Shown: positions 1-7,711 of the stretch, in pieces
Position numbering within the stretch: position 1 is the stretch's first letter
Layout: each line of letters begins with the position of its first letter
NCBI GenBank assembly: GCA_016869535.1
Contig: VGDX01000001.1
Span: 186,001-250,000, forward strand
From: Alphaproteobacteria bacterium
GTDB taxonomy: Bacteria > Pseudomonadota > Alphaproteobacteria > Rhizobiales > Methyloligellaceae
Reading direction: 5' to 3'
Length of the DNA stretch: 64,000 nt
The notes under the pieces: model-generated
Database searches by the model: none
Told to the model about the DNA's origin: nothing
The model's input: the letters and a program-made list of their open reading frames with translations, nothing else
Made by a program: the position numbers and the translations under genes

Positions 1-248
1 ATGACCCTGCCGCCACCGGTGCCTGACACTTTGAGGGGCGCCTGGAGCCCGCAGGCACTTGGGCCTTTCAGCCGAGATCCGGCCTGAACGTAGGACGAGG
101 CCCTGACCACACCGCTTTTCAGGCAGGACTCTTCCACCCGGTCGCGCCATTCAGCCCGCGATTCGTAAGGCGCACCGCCCCCGCCGCAGCCGTTAAGGCC
201 TGCCGCCATGACGAGGACGGCCATGAGATACGCAATACGAAGCCCCAT
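1..248 (-). CDS. Extensin-like family lipoprotein, 5'-partial gene (C-terminus outside window)
   Basis: The reading frame opens at ATG 248 and is still open at base 1, so about 82 residues are visible. The first 20 residues are a lipoprotein-like signal (MGLRIAYLMAVLVMAAG) ending at an LNGC lipobox-like site followed by four glycines. After it come YESRAEWRDRVEESC and then SACGLQAPLKVSGTGGGRV. The ACG(L/I)Q.PL.VSA pattern is the start of the extensin-like C-terminal domain common in rhizobial exported proteins, thought to act at the cell wall. The assignment rests on that pattern only. No strong Shine-Dalgarno sequence is seen. A 6-bp inverted repeat (CGTTAG/CTAACG, 304-319) lies upstream. 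Confidence 0.7.
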   Translation of the reverse strand, partial: MGLRIAYLMAVLVMAAGLNGCGGGGAPYESRAEWRDRVEESCLKSGVVRASSYVQAGSRLKGPSACGLQAPLKVSGTGGGRV

Positions 249-350
249 AGCCCCGAAATTGGAGCAAGGGTCTGAACAATCCTTCAATACGGTCAGGATC
301 GGGCGTTAGGGCGCTAACGGAGAAGGAGAATCAGACCAAAAGGCATGAAA

Positions 351-380
351 AACCCCGGCCGAGCGGGCTCGACCGGGGTT
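351..380 (-). terminator. Rho-independent terminator of the small lipoprotein gene
   Basis: A stem of AACCCCGG/CCGGGGTT encloses an inner CGAGC/GCTCG stem. Read on the minus strand it is followed by a run of five T. It lies 46 bp downstream of the stop codon of the 36-residue lipoprotein gene, which is the expected place. Confidence 0.8.
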
Positions 381-425
381 GGCACATGCCGGAGAGATAT
401 TTTTGAAGGGCTATCTCGTCGTCGT

Positions 426-536
426 TTAACCGAGCTTCAACGGCTCTGTCACGACGGCCTTTTCATGATGACCAAAGCAGCCACCAAGACCGATCGCAGC
501 CGAAAGAACAATCGCGATTGCAAAAAAGACACGCAT
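426..536 (-). CDS. Small lipoprotein, 36 residues
   Basis: This frame encodes 36 residues. A basic start (MR), a hydrophobic stretch (VFFAIAIVLSAAIGL) and a clear lipobox LGGC put the lipidated Cys at residue 20, leaving a mature peptide of only 17 residues (CFGHHEKAVVTEPLKLG). A GGGGGA ribosome-binding site lies 5 bases before the ATG, and a strong terminator lies 46 bp downstream, so it looks like an independent one-gene unit. It is of entericidin-like size but not recognisably that family. It would probably be lipidated and sit in the inner or outer membrane. Function unknown. Confidence 0.75.
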   Translation of the reverse strand: MRVFFAIAIVLSAAIGLGGCFGHHEKAVVTEPLKLG

Positions 537-632
537 GGCTATCCCCCGTTCCCCAGTAATTTCTGGAATCGAATATAACCATTTCTGCGCGGAATGCTGT
601 GACACTTAAGCCACGCTCGGACCAAAATTAGG

Positions 633-648
633 GGCCGACCGGCCGGCC
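633..648 (-). terminator. Possible terminator of the ku-ligD operon
   Basis: A GGCCG/CGGCC hairpin touches the ligD stop codon and is followed on the minus strand by CCTAATTTTGG. The stem is short and the T-run is weak, so this is only a candidate. Confidence 0.35.
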
Positions 649-2486
649 TAACCAATCCCCAGAGCCTTGCGTGCCTTGGCCGTAAACGATTGACGGGTCG
701 AGAAAAATCCCTCCCAAGGGTCGCCTTTCAGCTTCCTGAGACGGGTGGGCAGGGTTTTGAGACTGTAGGGCGCTGCCGATTTCAGACCTTTCAGCTCGTC
801 CCAGCGCAGCGGGCAAGCGACCGGCGCGCCGGGCTTTGCCCGGGTCGAATAATTGACGATGGACGAGCCCCCGCGCTGATTGCGCAGATAATCGACGAAA
901 ATCTTGCCGATTCGCGTGCGTTTCAACGGATTGGCGGTGTAGCGGTCGGGCCTGGCTGAGACGAGCGCGTCGGCGACCGCCTTGGCGAAGGCTTTGACCT
1001 CCGGCCAGCCTTCCTTGGGCGTGAGCGGCGCCACGAGATGCAGCCCCTTGCCGCCGGTCGATCTCAGGAAGCTCTTCAAGCCGAGGTCTGAGAGAAAATC
1101 GCGCACTTCGATCGCCGCGGCTTTCAGCATGGGAAGGGGGAGATCCTCGTCGGGGTCGAGGTCGAACACGATGCGGTCCGGCTTGTCGATATGCTTTAGC
1201 GACACGCCCCAATCGTGAATCTCGAGCGTGCCGATTTGCACCAACCCGAGCAGGCCCTTCTCGTTGTCGATATAGAGATAGGGTTTCTTGCTCTCGCCGC
1301 CCGCGATGGGAATCTGCTTGATCGCCTCGCTCATGCCTTTCATGGCGTGGCGCTGGAAGAAATGCTGCCCTTGGATCCCGTCGGGACAGCGCACCAGGCT
1401 GATCGGGCGCTTGGCGACATAGGCGAGGATATCGGGCGCGATGCTCTCGTAATATCGCGCAACGTCGATCTTGGTGAGGCCGGCATCAGGGTAATAAATT
1501 TTGTCGGGATTGGTGAGCCTGATACCGTCGAGCACGGGTCCGTCTTGTTTGGCGCTCGCTTTAGCCATGCCGGTCTCCTCATCTTCGCTCTGCTCGCTAT
1601 GCACCTCGCGCGCCTTCTTGTCGTCGCGCAAGCCCTGAAAGCTCGGATGGCGCAGTCGGCCGTCACGCGTCTTCTCGGTGAAAGCAATTTGCGCCACGAG
1701 CTTGGGCTCAAGCCACACCGCGTCCTTGCGTTCCTCGCGCGGCACCTCCTCGAAGGCTGAGGTCTGCCGTTCGAGCGGCTTGAATGTCTTGGCGAGGTTT
1801 CGGAAATCGGACCCGTCGAACCCCGTGCCGACCTTGCCCGCATAGATCAACTTGCCATCGGCGAACGTTCCGAGCAGCAGCGAGGAGAAGGGCTTGCCCC
1901 GCACCTCCGATCGGCTATAGCCGCCGACCACGAACTCATCGCGCTGGTTGCATTTGATCTTGAGCCAGTCCCGGCTGCGTCCCGAGCGATAGGGCGCATC
2001 GGCGCGCTTCGACATGATGCCTTCTAATCCCGCGGCGCGGGCTTGAGCGAAGAACTCGGGGCCCGAGCCTTGCACGTAGTCGGCATAAACCAGCCAATTG
2101 GAAATGTCCTCATCCGACAACAATTCGGCAAGGCGAGCCCGGCGCTCCAGCAAGGGCTTCTTGCGCCAGTCCTTGCCGTCGAGGAAGAGGAGATCGAAGA
2201 CGAAATAGCGGATGCTTGGGTGCCGCGTGTCGATATGCTCCTGCAACGATTTGAAGTCGGTCAAACCGTCCGGCAGCAAGAAGGCCATCTCGCCATCGAT
2301 CAGGGCGTTATCGCAGGGGAGGGTCTTGAGCACCTCGGCGATCGCCGGAAAGCGCACGGTCCAGTCAAGGCCGCTCCGGCTGAACAGGGTAATGTCGTCA
2401 CCGGCCTTACGCGCGAGGATGCGGTAGCCGTCATATTTGACTTCGTGCAGCCAGTTCCGGCCCGTGGGCACTTCATCGTCGAGCAT
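648..2486 (-). CDS. ligD: LigD ligase-polymerase part (ATP-dependent DNA ligase D)
   Basis: The protein has 612 residues from this ATG. Residues 1 to about 290 are an ATP-dependent DNA ligase: motif I is EVKYDGYR with the nucleotidyl-lysine at K17, followed by IDGEM and EGIMSKR (motif IV region) and the OB-fold segment. Residues from about 310 are the LigD polymerase/primase domain, with the metal site FDLDPDED and STGGKGLHLV. Together with Ku it repairs double-strand breaks by non-homologous end joining. The conserved lead-in of the ligase domain (FVEPELA) lies in this frame just upstream of the ATG, so the frame really continues from the phosphoesterase part across a one-base frame change. 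Full length would be about 853 residues, the normal PE-Lig-Pol size. Confidence 0.93.
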   Translation of the reverse strand: MLDDEVPTGRNWLHEVKYDGYRILARKAGDDITLFSRSGLDWTVRFPAIAEVLKTLPCDNALIDGEMAFLLPDGLTDFKSLQEHIDTRHPSIRYFVFDLLFLDGKDWRKKPLLERRARLAELLSDEDISNWLVYADYVQGSGPEFFAQARAAGLEGIMSKRADAPYRSGRSRDWLKIKCNQRDEFVVGGYSRSEVRGKPFSSLLLGTFADGKLIYAGKVGTGFDGSDFRNLAKTFKPLERQTSAFEEVPREERKDAVWLEPKLVAQIAFTEKTRDGRLRHPSFQGLRDDKKAREVHSEQSEDEETGMAKASAKQDGPVLDGIRLTNPDKIYYPDAGLTKIDVARYYESIAPDILAYVAKRPISLVRCPDGIQGQHFFQRHAMKGMSEAIKQIPIAGGESKKPYLYIDNEKGLLGLVQIGTLEIHDWGVSLKHIDKPDRIVFDLDPDEDLPLPMLKAAAIEVRDFLSDLGLKSFLRSTGGKGLHLVAPLTPKEGWPEVKAFAKAVADALVSARPDRYTANPLKRTRIGKIFVDYLRNQRGGSSIVNYSTRAKPGAPVACPLRWDELKGLKSAAPYSLKTLPTRLRKLKGDPWEGFFSTRQSFTAKARKALGIG

Positions 2487-2515
2487 GGCAAGCTCGGGCT
2501 CGACGAAAGCGATCT

Positions 2516-3208
2516 TTACCGCGCTTTTTTTCGAGCGGGTTTTCGTGCGGGCTTTGCCGTTACCGCGCGTTTGCTTCGGCTTTGAGTTTTTTTTTGAGCC
2601 TTGTCGGAATTCCAGATCGGCACGTCGCCCGTCTCGATCTCTTCCATGGTGCGCCCGCTCTTGACGCTGGTGTCGAACTCCTGCGTGGGCTCGTCGCCGT
2701 CGCCGGCATACTCGTCGCGCTTTTTGATGAGCAGCCAGTTCTGCTTGCCGCGGTCTTGCGGACGCGGCTTCATGCGCACCAGGACGAAATCCCCGTTGAG
2801 CCGATGGCCGTGCAGGCGGATTTTGAAGTCGCCCTTGGCCAGGCCCTCATCGGGATCGTTTAGCGGCTCCCAGGTGCCTTTATCCCAGATCATCACAGGC
2901 CCCGCGCCGTATTGGCCTTTGGGAATAACCCCTTCAAATCCGCCATATTCGAGCGGATGGTCTTCGGTCATGACGGCAAGCCGCTTCTGGCTCGGATCGA
3001 GGCTCGGGCCCTTGGTCACGGCCCAGCTCTTCAAGACCCCGTCATGCTCGAGCCGGAAATCGAAATGCGTGCGCCGCGCCGCATGTTTCTGGATAACGAA
3101 GCTGTTGCCCTTGGCCCGCGCGCGCTTCGCTCCCGGTTCTGGCGTCTTGCCGAAATCGCGCTTCGCCTTGTAGGCGGCAAGCAGGTCATCGGCTTTCGCG
3201 CGTGCCAT
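2516..3208 (-). CDS. ligD: LigD 3'-phosphoesterase (PE) domain, in a separate frame from the ligase part
   Basis: The protein has 230 residues. Residues about 35-165 are the LigD N-terminal phosphoesterase domain: KHAARRTHFDFRLEHDG carries the metal-binding His and Asp residues, followed by KSWAVTKGPSLDP and FEGVIPKGQYGAG. The enzyme trims 3' ends before ligation. The tail from about 200 is Lys/Arg-rich and ends at TAA (2516-2518), only two codons after an A7 tract. The downstream ligase domain is in the -1 frame, and the frames overlap through the A9 and A7 tracts. It starts 4 bp after the ku stop codon, so the genes form one operon. It could be a stand-alone PE protein, the N-terminal part of a frameshifted LigD, or a product of a sequence error. 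Confidence 0.9.
   Translation of the reverse strand: MARAKADDLLAAYKAKRDFGKTPEPGAKRARAKGNSFVIQKHAARRTHFDFRLEHDGVLKSWAVTKGPSLDPSQKRLAVMTEDHPLEYGGFEGVIPKGQYGAGPVMIWDKGTWEPLNDPDEGLAKGDFKIRLHGHRLNGDFVLVRMKPRPQDRGKQNWLLIKKRDEYAGDGDEPTQEFDTSVKSGRTMEEIETGDVPIWNSDKAQKKTQSRSKRAVTAKPARKPARKKAR
2525..2595 (-). promoter_or_regulatory. A7 and A9 tracts forming candidate -1 slippery sites in ligD
   Basis: On the minus strand there is an A9 run (2587-2595) and an A7 run (2525-2531) within the Lys/Arg-rich linker. In the phosphoesterase frame both present A AAA AAA, the classical -1 slippery heptamer. The ligase frame is open across the whole interval. A -1 slip at either tract, or one extra A, joins the two parts. 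The zero-frame stop follows the A7 tract after two codons, as in dnaX-type frameshifting. No experiment is available, and a homopolymer sequencing error would look the same. Confidence 0.5.
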
Positions 3209-3212
3209 GCTT

Positions 3213-4082
3213 CTAGGCCGACTTGCGCTTTGGTGTCTTCACCGCCTTCTTGGCGGCGCCGCGCTTCGCCGGCTTGGAACCCGCCGACTTGGAGGCGGTA
3301 GCCCCTTTACCCTGCTGTACGCTCTTCTTCAGCGCGTCCATGATGTTGATCACCTTGGCGCTTGGCGCTTCGGCCGTGACGATGTCCGGCGCACGCTTTT
3401 CGATCTTGGCGTTGATCAGCTCCCACACCGCTTCGGCATACTCGTCCTTCATTCGCTCAGGTTCGAACTTGCCCGATTTGCGCTTGACGAGTTCCTTGGC
3501 AAGTCCGAGCGCCTCCTTGTCGACCTTGACGTCGGGGATCTCCTTGAACAGGGCATCGGGCGAACGGAGCTCATTGGCGTGACGCAGAATCTCCATCAGC
3601 AGGCCTTTGCCGAAGGGCTTGATCGCCACGATATTGCCGTGACCGCGCAGGATGAGCTGGCCGATGGCGATCTTGCCGGTATCCTTCAGCGCCTTCTGTA
3701 AAATGACATAGCCTTCGTCGGCCATCTCGCCGTCGGGCATGAGATAATACGGCGTCTCGAAATAGCGGGTATCGATGGCGTCCTCATCGACAAAGCGGAC
3801 GAGCTCGATGGTCTGCTTGCTCTCGAGCTTGAGCTCGTCGATCTCCTTGGGATCGAGCAGGACATATTTCCCCTTCTCGAACTCGTAGCCCTTGGTGATC
3901 TCCTCGTTCTCGACCGGGCCTACACCGGGCACGATCTTCTGGTAGCGGATGCGCTTCCCCGTAGGCTCGTGGATCTGATGCATCTCGATGCGCCGCTCCG
4001 ATGTGGTGGCCGGATAGAGCCTCACCGGGACATTAACGAGAGAGAGCCGCAAATGGCCGGTCCAGAACGCGCGCGGTGCCAT
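3213..4082 (-). CDS. ku: Non-homologous end joining protein Ku
   Basis: The protein has 289 residues. The start (MAPRAFWTGHLRLSLVNVPV) is the canonical bacterial Ku opening, followed by the Ku core to about residue 230 (KGYEFEKGKYVLLDPKEID, YYLMPDG, KFEPERMKDEY). A Lys/Ala-rich basic tail of about 35 residues ends the protein, as in many rhizobial Ku proteins. Ku forms a ring on DNA ends and recruits LigD. It is first in the operon and ligD follows after 4 bp. GAGGAG lies upstream of the ATG. Confidence 0.96.
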   Translation of the reverse strand: MAPRAFWTGHLRLSLVNVPVRLYPATTSERRIEMHQIHEPTGKRIRYQKIVPGVGPVENEEITKGYEFEKGKYVLLDPKEIDELKLESKQTIELVRFVDEDAIDTRYFETPYYLMPDGEMADEGYVILQKALKDTGKIAIGQLILRGHGNIVAIKPFGKGLLMEILRHANELRSPDALFKEIPDVKVDKEALGLAKELVKRKSGKFEPERMKDEYAEAVWELINAKIEKRAPDIVTAEAPSAKVINIMDALKKSVQQGKGATASKSAGSKPAKRGAAKKAVKTPKRKSA

Positions 4083-4145
4083 ACTCTTACTCCTCGACTG
4101 ACAGCCAGATTCCTTGAGATTCGGCCGGAATCCGCGAGACCGGCC

Positions 4146-5126
4146 TCATGGCTCGATAGTATAACCACTTTCCTTAAGCATGCGTTCGAGGGCTTCGGGG
4201 AAAGTCAGCTTGACCTCCTTGCCCGGGCACTCGCCGTTCTCGTTGAGTTCCTGGTCGCAGGTCTCAAGCCCCCAATCCGATTTCTTGTCGTAATGGGCGA
4301 GCATCAGCTCCCAGGCGGGCTTGCCCTCGCCAAGCAGAATCTTTTCACCGACATAGCCGGCGAGAAATCCGTTCACGTCATCCTCCGGCACGTTCGCGAT
4401 CATATTCTTGAGCCAAGCGGCGTGCGCCGGACGGAAGCGTGGGTCGGCGCTGACAGTCTTGACGGCGCCATTCTCGATGGCGAGCACTTCAAGCGGGGCT
4501 TCCGAGCAGGCATAGCAGGCGAAGGTGTAGAGGAAGGCGTTGTCGCGCGTCTCGAACTCATAACGGCCGTCGCCGTCGAGATCGACCGCGAGCAGTGGGC
4601 CGCCGTCGAATTCGCCGACATTGATAGTAGTCCAGGCTGAGCCGTCTTCATTGCTCGAAATCACGCTCGTGTCCGAGCAACAATGCGCGCCGCCGGTATA
4701 GAACGACACGACGACCTCCGGATGGGCATTGCTCGGATCGAGTTCGGCGATCTGCACGCCGACCGGCGGATCCTCCGTGAAGCCGCCATCACCTTCGATC
4801 TTGGCGACCTCTTCTTCGTCGACGAACACGGTGACGATGGGATCGCGGGTGACGTTGCCGTCGTCATCGGTGGATTCGACATAAGTGAGCGTCGCCTTGA
4901 CCGGTCCCTTGGCAATCTCCTGCGGTTCGGGTTCGGACTCTTCCCCACTGCCGGCTTCGATTTTGGGCCCGTCATCGATGCCCACTACATCGGGCGCATC
5001 GAGATATTTGCCATCGAGCTTCCTGACGGCTTCGGCCAGGGTTTCCCTTGCTTCTGCGAGGCTTGGCAGAAGAGAAAGACCGAGCAACCCGATCAAGAGA
5101 TGACGAAAACCGGTACGCAGGACCAT
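4146..5126 (-). CDS. Exported protein of unknown function with TGGAHCC motif
   Basis: The protein has 326 residues. A signal peptide (about 1-26, FRHLLIGLLGLSLLPSLAEA) is followed by an acidic linker rich in Glu/Pro at about 50-75. A central domain holds SFYTGGAHCCSDT and DLDGDGRYEFETRDNAFLY, the latter resembling a calcium-binding loop, then the cysteine motif CYACSEAP, and further Cys near the C-terminus (ETCDQ, GECPGK). Six or more cysteines after a signal peptide suggest a disulfide-bonded periplasmic protein. I recall similar uncharacterised proteins in rhizobia but know no function. It sits upstream of ku with a 63-bp gap. Transcription with ku is possible but not shown. Confidence 0.75.
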   Translation of the reverse strand: MVLRTGFRHLLIGLLGLSLLPSLAEARETLAEAVRKLDGKYLDAPDVVGIDDGPKIEAGSGEESEPEPQEIAKGPVKATLTYVESTDDDGNVTRDPIVTVFVDEEEVAKIEGDGGFTEDPPVGVQIAELDPSNAHPEVVVSFYTGGAHCCSDTSVISSNEDGSAWTTINVGEFDGGPLLAVDLDGDGRYEFETRDNAFLYTFACYACSEAPLEVLAIENGAVKTVSADPRFRPAHAAWLKNMIANVPEDDVNGFLAGYVGEKILLGEGKPAWELMLAHYDKKSDWGLETCDQELNENGECPGKEVKLTFPEALERMLKESGYTIEP

Positions 5127-5268
5127 CGAAACGCTCTTTTAAAGGCGGCAGGCAGGCAGCAATTTTTGCGTATTCTAACGCGTGAGAGGTGAGGTGTCAC
5201 AGCCCCTTGCCTGGCTTAGTCTTAAGGACGAGACATAGGCGGCATCCCGGAACGTATGCTAGGAGTTT

Positions 5269-6201
5269 ATGCGCCAAAGGCGACGTTGGCTCCAGGGACG
5301 GCCACGTGCAATGAACGATACCAACCGGAAGACTGGGTCCTTGGTTCCTGCCGTGGTTATCACCGGCGCGACCCAAGGCATCGGCCGCGCCCTCGCCGAT
5401 GAGTTCGCTCAAGATGGCCATGCGCTTCTTCTCGTTGCCCGCGACGAGGCAAGACTTGCGGATGTCGCGCGCGACCTGGCCAAGCGTCACAATATCGAGG
5501 TCAGATTTGCCGCCTGCGATCTCGGCACGGTCGAGGGATGCGACCGCGTGGAGCAGGCATTGCGCCAATCCGGTTTCTACGCCGATGTCCTCGTCAACAA
5601 CGCCGCGGTCATGACCGCCGGCTTCTTCCAGGACGAGGATTTATCGAAGATCAGGCAGATCGTCGATCTCAACGTCGGCGCCGTGGCCGATCTCACGCTT
5701 CGCTTTCTCCCGGGCATGCTGGCGCGCGGCAAGGGAGGCGTGCTCAACATCGCTTCGGTCGAAGGCTTCATGCCGGTGCCGTATCAAGCGATCTATGCCG
5801 CCACCAAGGCAGCGATAATCTCGCTGAGCCGCGCGCTCGCCTACGAGACCATGGGTAGCGGCGTCCGCATCTCGGTGGCAGCGCCAGGCCCCATCACCAC
5901 TGAAATGCATGCCAAGGCCGGCGCCGAACATTCGCGCTACGTGCAGTATCTCCCCATGATGAGCGCCGAGGAGATGGCGCACGCGGCCTATCGCGGATTC
6001 AAGCGCGGCAATTGGGTGATCATCGCCGGCTGGTTCAACCGGCTGATCGCGCTCGGCGTGCGTTTCATTCCCGGTTTCTTCCTGATCCCCTCGGTCGGCT
6101 GGTTCTTCCGCGTGCGTGACGCGGAAGGCAATCTGCAAGAGCCGCGTCCTCTCCCCAAGCCTGAAACGCTTAAGGACGTCACCAAAGAGAGAACCGGTTA
6201 G
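5269..6201 (+). CDS. Short-chain dehydrogenase/reductase (SDR family)
   Basis: The protein has 310 residues from this ATG. The Rossmann cofactor motif TGATQGIG is at about 32-39, NNAAV at about 110 and the catalytic SVEGFMPVPYQAIYAATKAA (Ser, then YxxxK) at about 160-178, giving a classical SDR. After APGPITTEM the C-terminus has a hydrophobic stretch (WFNRLIALGVRFIPGFFLIP) that may touch the membrane. The substrate cannot be read from sequence. Either this ATG (AGGAG only 3 bases upstream) or ATG 5311 (MNDTNRKTG) could be the start. It is divergent from the exported protein at 4146-5126. Confidence 0.88.
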   Translation: MRQRRRWLQGRPRAMNDTNRKTGSLVPAVVITGATQGIGRALADEFAQDGHALLLVARDEARLADVARDLAKRHNIEVRFAACDLGTVEGCDRVEQALRQSGFYADVLVNNAAVMTAGFFQDEDLSKIRQIVDLNVGAVADLTLRFLPGMLARGKGGVLNIASVEGFMPVPYQAIYAATKAAIISLSRALAYETMGSGVRISVAAPGPITTEMHAKAGAEHSRYVQYLPMMSAEEMAHAAYRGFKRGNWVIIAGWFNRLIALGVRFIPGFFLIPSVGWFFRVRDAEGNLQEPRPLPKPETLKDVTKERTG

Positions 6202-6214
6202 GGGGAAGCGATTT

Positions 6215-6880
6215 ATGACACTAAAGCTAATTGCCGCCGTTTCCGCTCTTGCAATACCGGCGCTTGCTCACGCGGAACAGAGTGGTCCGCAGCCAGCCGT
6301 ACCGAACCCAATAAAAAGCGTTCAGATAATCACCGGCGATAAAGTCGCTCAGAATTCTACTGACGACGACGATATTGATGAGGATTTCAGTATCGTTACG
6401 GGGCTGTCTGGAGGACCAACCAGCTATCTCGATGGCATCAAAAAAATGCCTTGGGTGCTCAAACTGCTCGATAAATGTGATCTGGACGAGCAGCACATCA
6501 GGGAGTCGGCGACGAGCGCCTTCATGCGAACGAAGCTCGGATTTGTGCGTAGTGATGTAAGTGACTTCTTTGAGCGCCCATTGTTCCAGCTAATCGTTAC
6601 CGCGCTGCCGGCAGACTCCGGATGCGCCGCTTCGGTTACCGCTAGAGTGATCGCCCCCGTAGAGGGAGCGCGATTTGTATACGACAAGAAGCCCCTCCAA
6701 AATCCCACCTACGTGACGATTTGGGAGAACATGTACGGAGAGGGCGGCCGGGTAATTTATGAACCAAACGAGCAGATAACGGCCAGGATTGAAGCGACCA
6801 TCGAGACTTTAATCGACGAGTTTGCCGAAGCCTGGACACACTCACAAGGCATCGGCCATCCAAAATATGGGGCACCATAA
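6215..6880 (+). CDS. Exported protein of unknown function, 221 residues
   Basis: The start at ATG 6215 follows a GGGGGAAG ribosome-binding site 13 bp after the SDR stop. It gives a clean signal peptide (MTLKLIAAVSALAIPALAHA) cut before EQSGPQP. The mature part has an acidic stretch (STDDDDIDEDF) and then a mixed alpha/beta-looking domain with two cysteines (KCDLDE, SGCAAS), but no motif I recognise. It is likely periplasmic. Codon use is slightly less GC-biased than in its neighbours. It ends 7 bp before the 3' end of the convergent tRNA-Ala gene. Confidence 0.65.
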   Translation: MTLKLIAAVSALAIPALAHAEQSGPQPAVPNPIKSVQIITGDKVAQNSTDDDDIDEDFSIVTGLSGGPTSYLDGIKKMPWVLKLLDKCDLDEQHIRESATSAFMRTKLGFVRSDVSDFFERPLFQLIVTALPADSGCAASVTARVIAPVEGARFVYDKKPLQNPTYVTIWENMYGEGGRVIYEPNEQITARIEATIETLIDEFAEAWTHSQGIGHPKYGAP

Positions 6881-6887
6881 TTAGGGG

Positions 6888-6963
6888 TGGTGGAGCCGAG
6901 GGGAATCGAACCCCTGACCTCAGCAGTGCGATTGCTGCGCTCTCCCAACTGAGCTACGGCCCC
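6888..6963 (-). tRNA. tRNA-Ala (anticodon CGC)
   Basis: The cloverleaf is complete. The acceptor stem GGGGCCG/CGGCTCC contains the G3-U70 pair that marks alanine tRNA. The D arm is GCTC-AGTTGGGA-GAGC. The anticodon stem CAGCA/TGCTG has loop ATCGCAC, which reads CGC for codon GCG. The T arm contains GGTTCGATTCC. The discriminator is A and CCA is encoded. Confidence 0.96.
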
Positions 6964-7088
6964 GATCAGGTGCAAGGTATGTCAGGTATCGGATGTCGGG
7001 TGTCAAGATATCAGGCAACTGGCTGATTCCTCTCACTTCTGGTATCTGACGCGAGGACGGCTGACAGCTTGAGGAGGAGAGGTTTTCG

Positions 7089-7397
7089 ATGGTGCCATTG
7101 ATCGGATTTATCGTTCTCGTCATCGACCTCTATATCTGGGTCGTCATCATAAGCGCGATCCTGAGCTGGCTGATCGCCTTCAACGTGGTCAATACCTCTA
7201 ACCGCTTCGTCTATACGGTGGCGGAGGTGCTCTATCGTGTCACCGAGCCGGCGCTGCGGCCAATCCGCAATGTGATCCCCAATCTCGGCGGCATCGACAT
7301 CTCACCGGTGATTCTGATCCTGTTCCTCCTGTTCATCCGTGATGTGGTGCTGCTCGGCTGGGTCCTGCCGGCGGTCATGCCGTCATCGGGGATGTGA
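7089..7397 (+). CDS. YggT family inner-membrane protein
   Basis: The protein has 102 residues with two strongly hydrophobic segments (about 4-28 and 73-96) separated by TEPALRPIRNVIPNLGGIDISP, the YggT family signature. It is a small integral membrane protein of unclear role, linked in other bacteria to membrane organisation and ion stress. A GAGGAGGAGAGG ribosome-binding site precedes the ATG. The stop overlaps the GTG start of the DUF167 gene, so the two are probably translationally coupled. Confidence 0.92.
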   Translation: MVPLIGFIVLVIDLYIWVVIISAILSWLIAFNVVNTSNRFVYTVAEVLYRVTEPALRPIRNVIPNLGGIDISPVILILFLLFIRDVVLLGWVLPAVMPSSGM

Positions 7398-7711
7398 GCG
7401 CGGCACGCCTCAACCTGCGGCGCACCCAAACCGGCATCATCTTGCCGGTGCGGCTGAGGCCGAAATCCGCGCGCGACGAGATCGCGGGCGTCGAAACCTT
7501 TGGCGATGTCGCCGTGCTCAAAGCGCGGGTGCGCGCCCTGCCGGAAGAGGGCCGCGCCAATGCAGCGCTCGAGAAACTCGTCGCGCGCTGGCTGAACGTG
7601 CCGCCGTCGTCGGTAAAAGTCGCGCAAGGCGGCAAGTCGCGCTTGAAGCAGGTGAAAGTCGCCGGCGACCCTGACGCGCTCGAAGCCGCGATCGTCGCGC
7701 TACTTCGGTAG
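7394..7711 (+). CDS. DUF167/YggU family protein
   Basis: The protein has 105 residues and starts at GTG 7394, overlapping the YggT stop (GTGA). The conserved core is LPVRLRPKSARDEIAGV, KARVRALPEEGRANAAL and VKVAQGGKSRLKQVKV, diagnostic for the UPF0235/YggU family. It is small, cytosolic and of unknown function. YggT-YggU pairing is common in proteobacteria. The last 12 bp overlap the end of the convergent pyrF gene. Confidence 0.93.
   Translation: MSAARLNLRRTQTGIILPVRLRPKSARDEIAGVETFGDVAVLKARVRALPEEGRANAALEKLVARWLNVPPSSVKVAQGGKSRLKQVKVAGDPDALEAAIVALLR

Noticed and set aside
345..578. 77-residue plus-strand frame at 345-578
   Set aside because: It reads antisense over the terminator and the 36-residue lipoprotein, has no ribosome-binding site and its residues look random.
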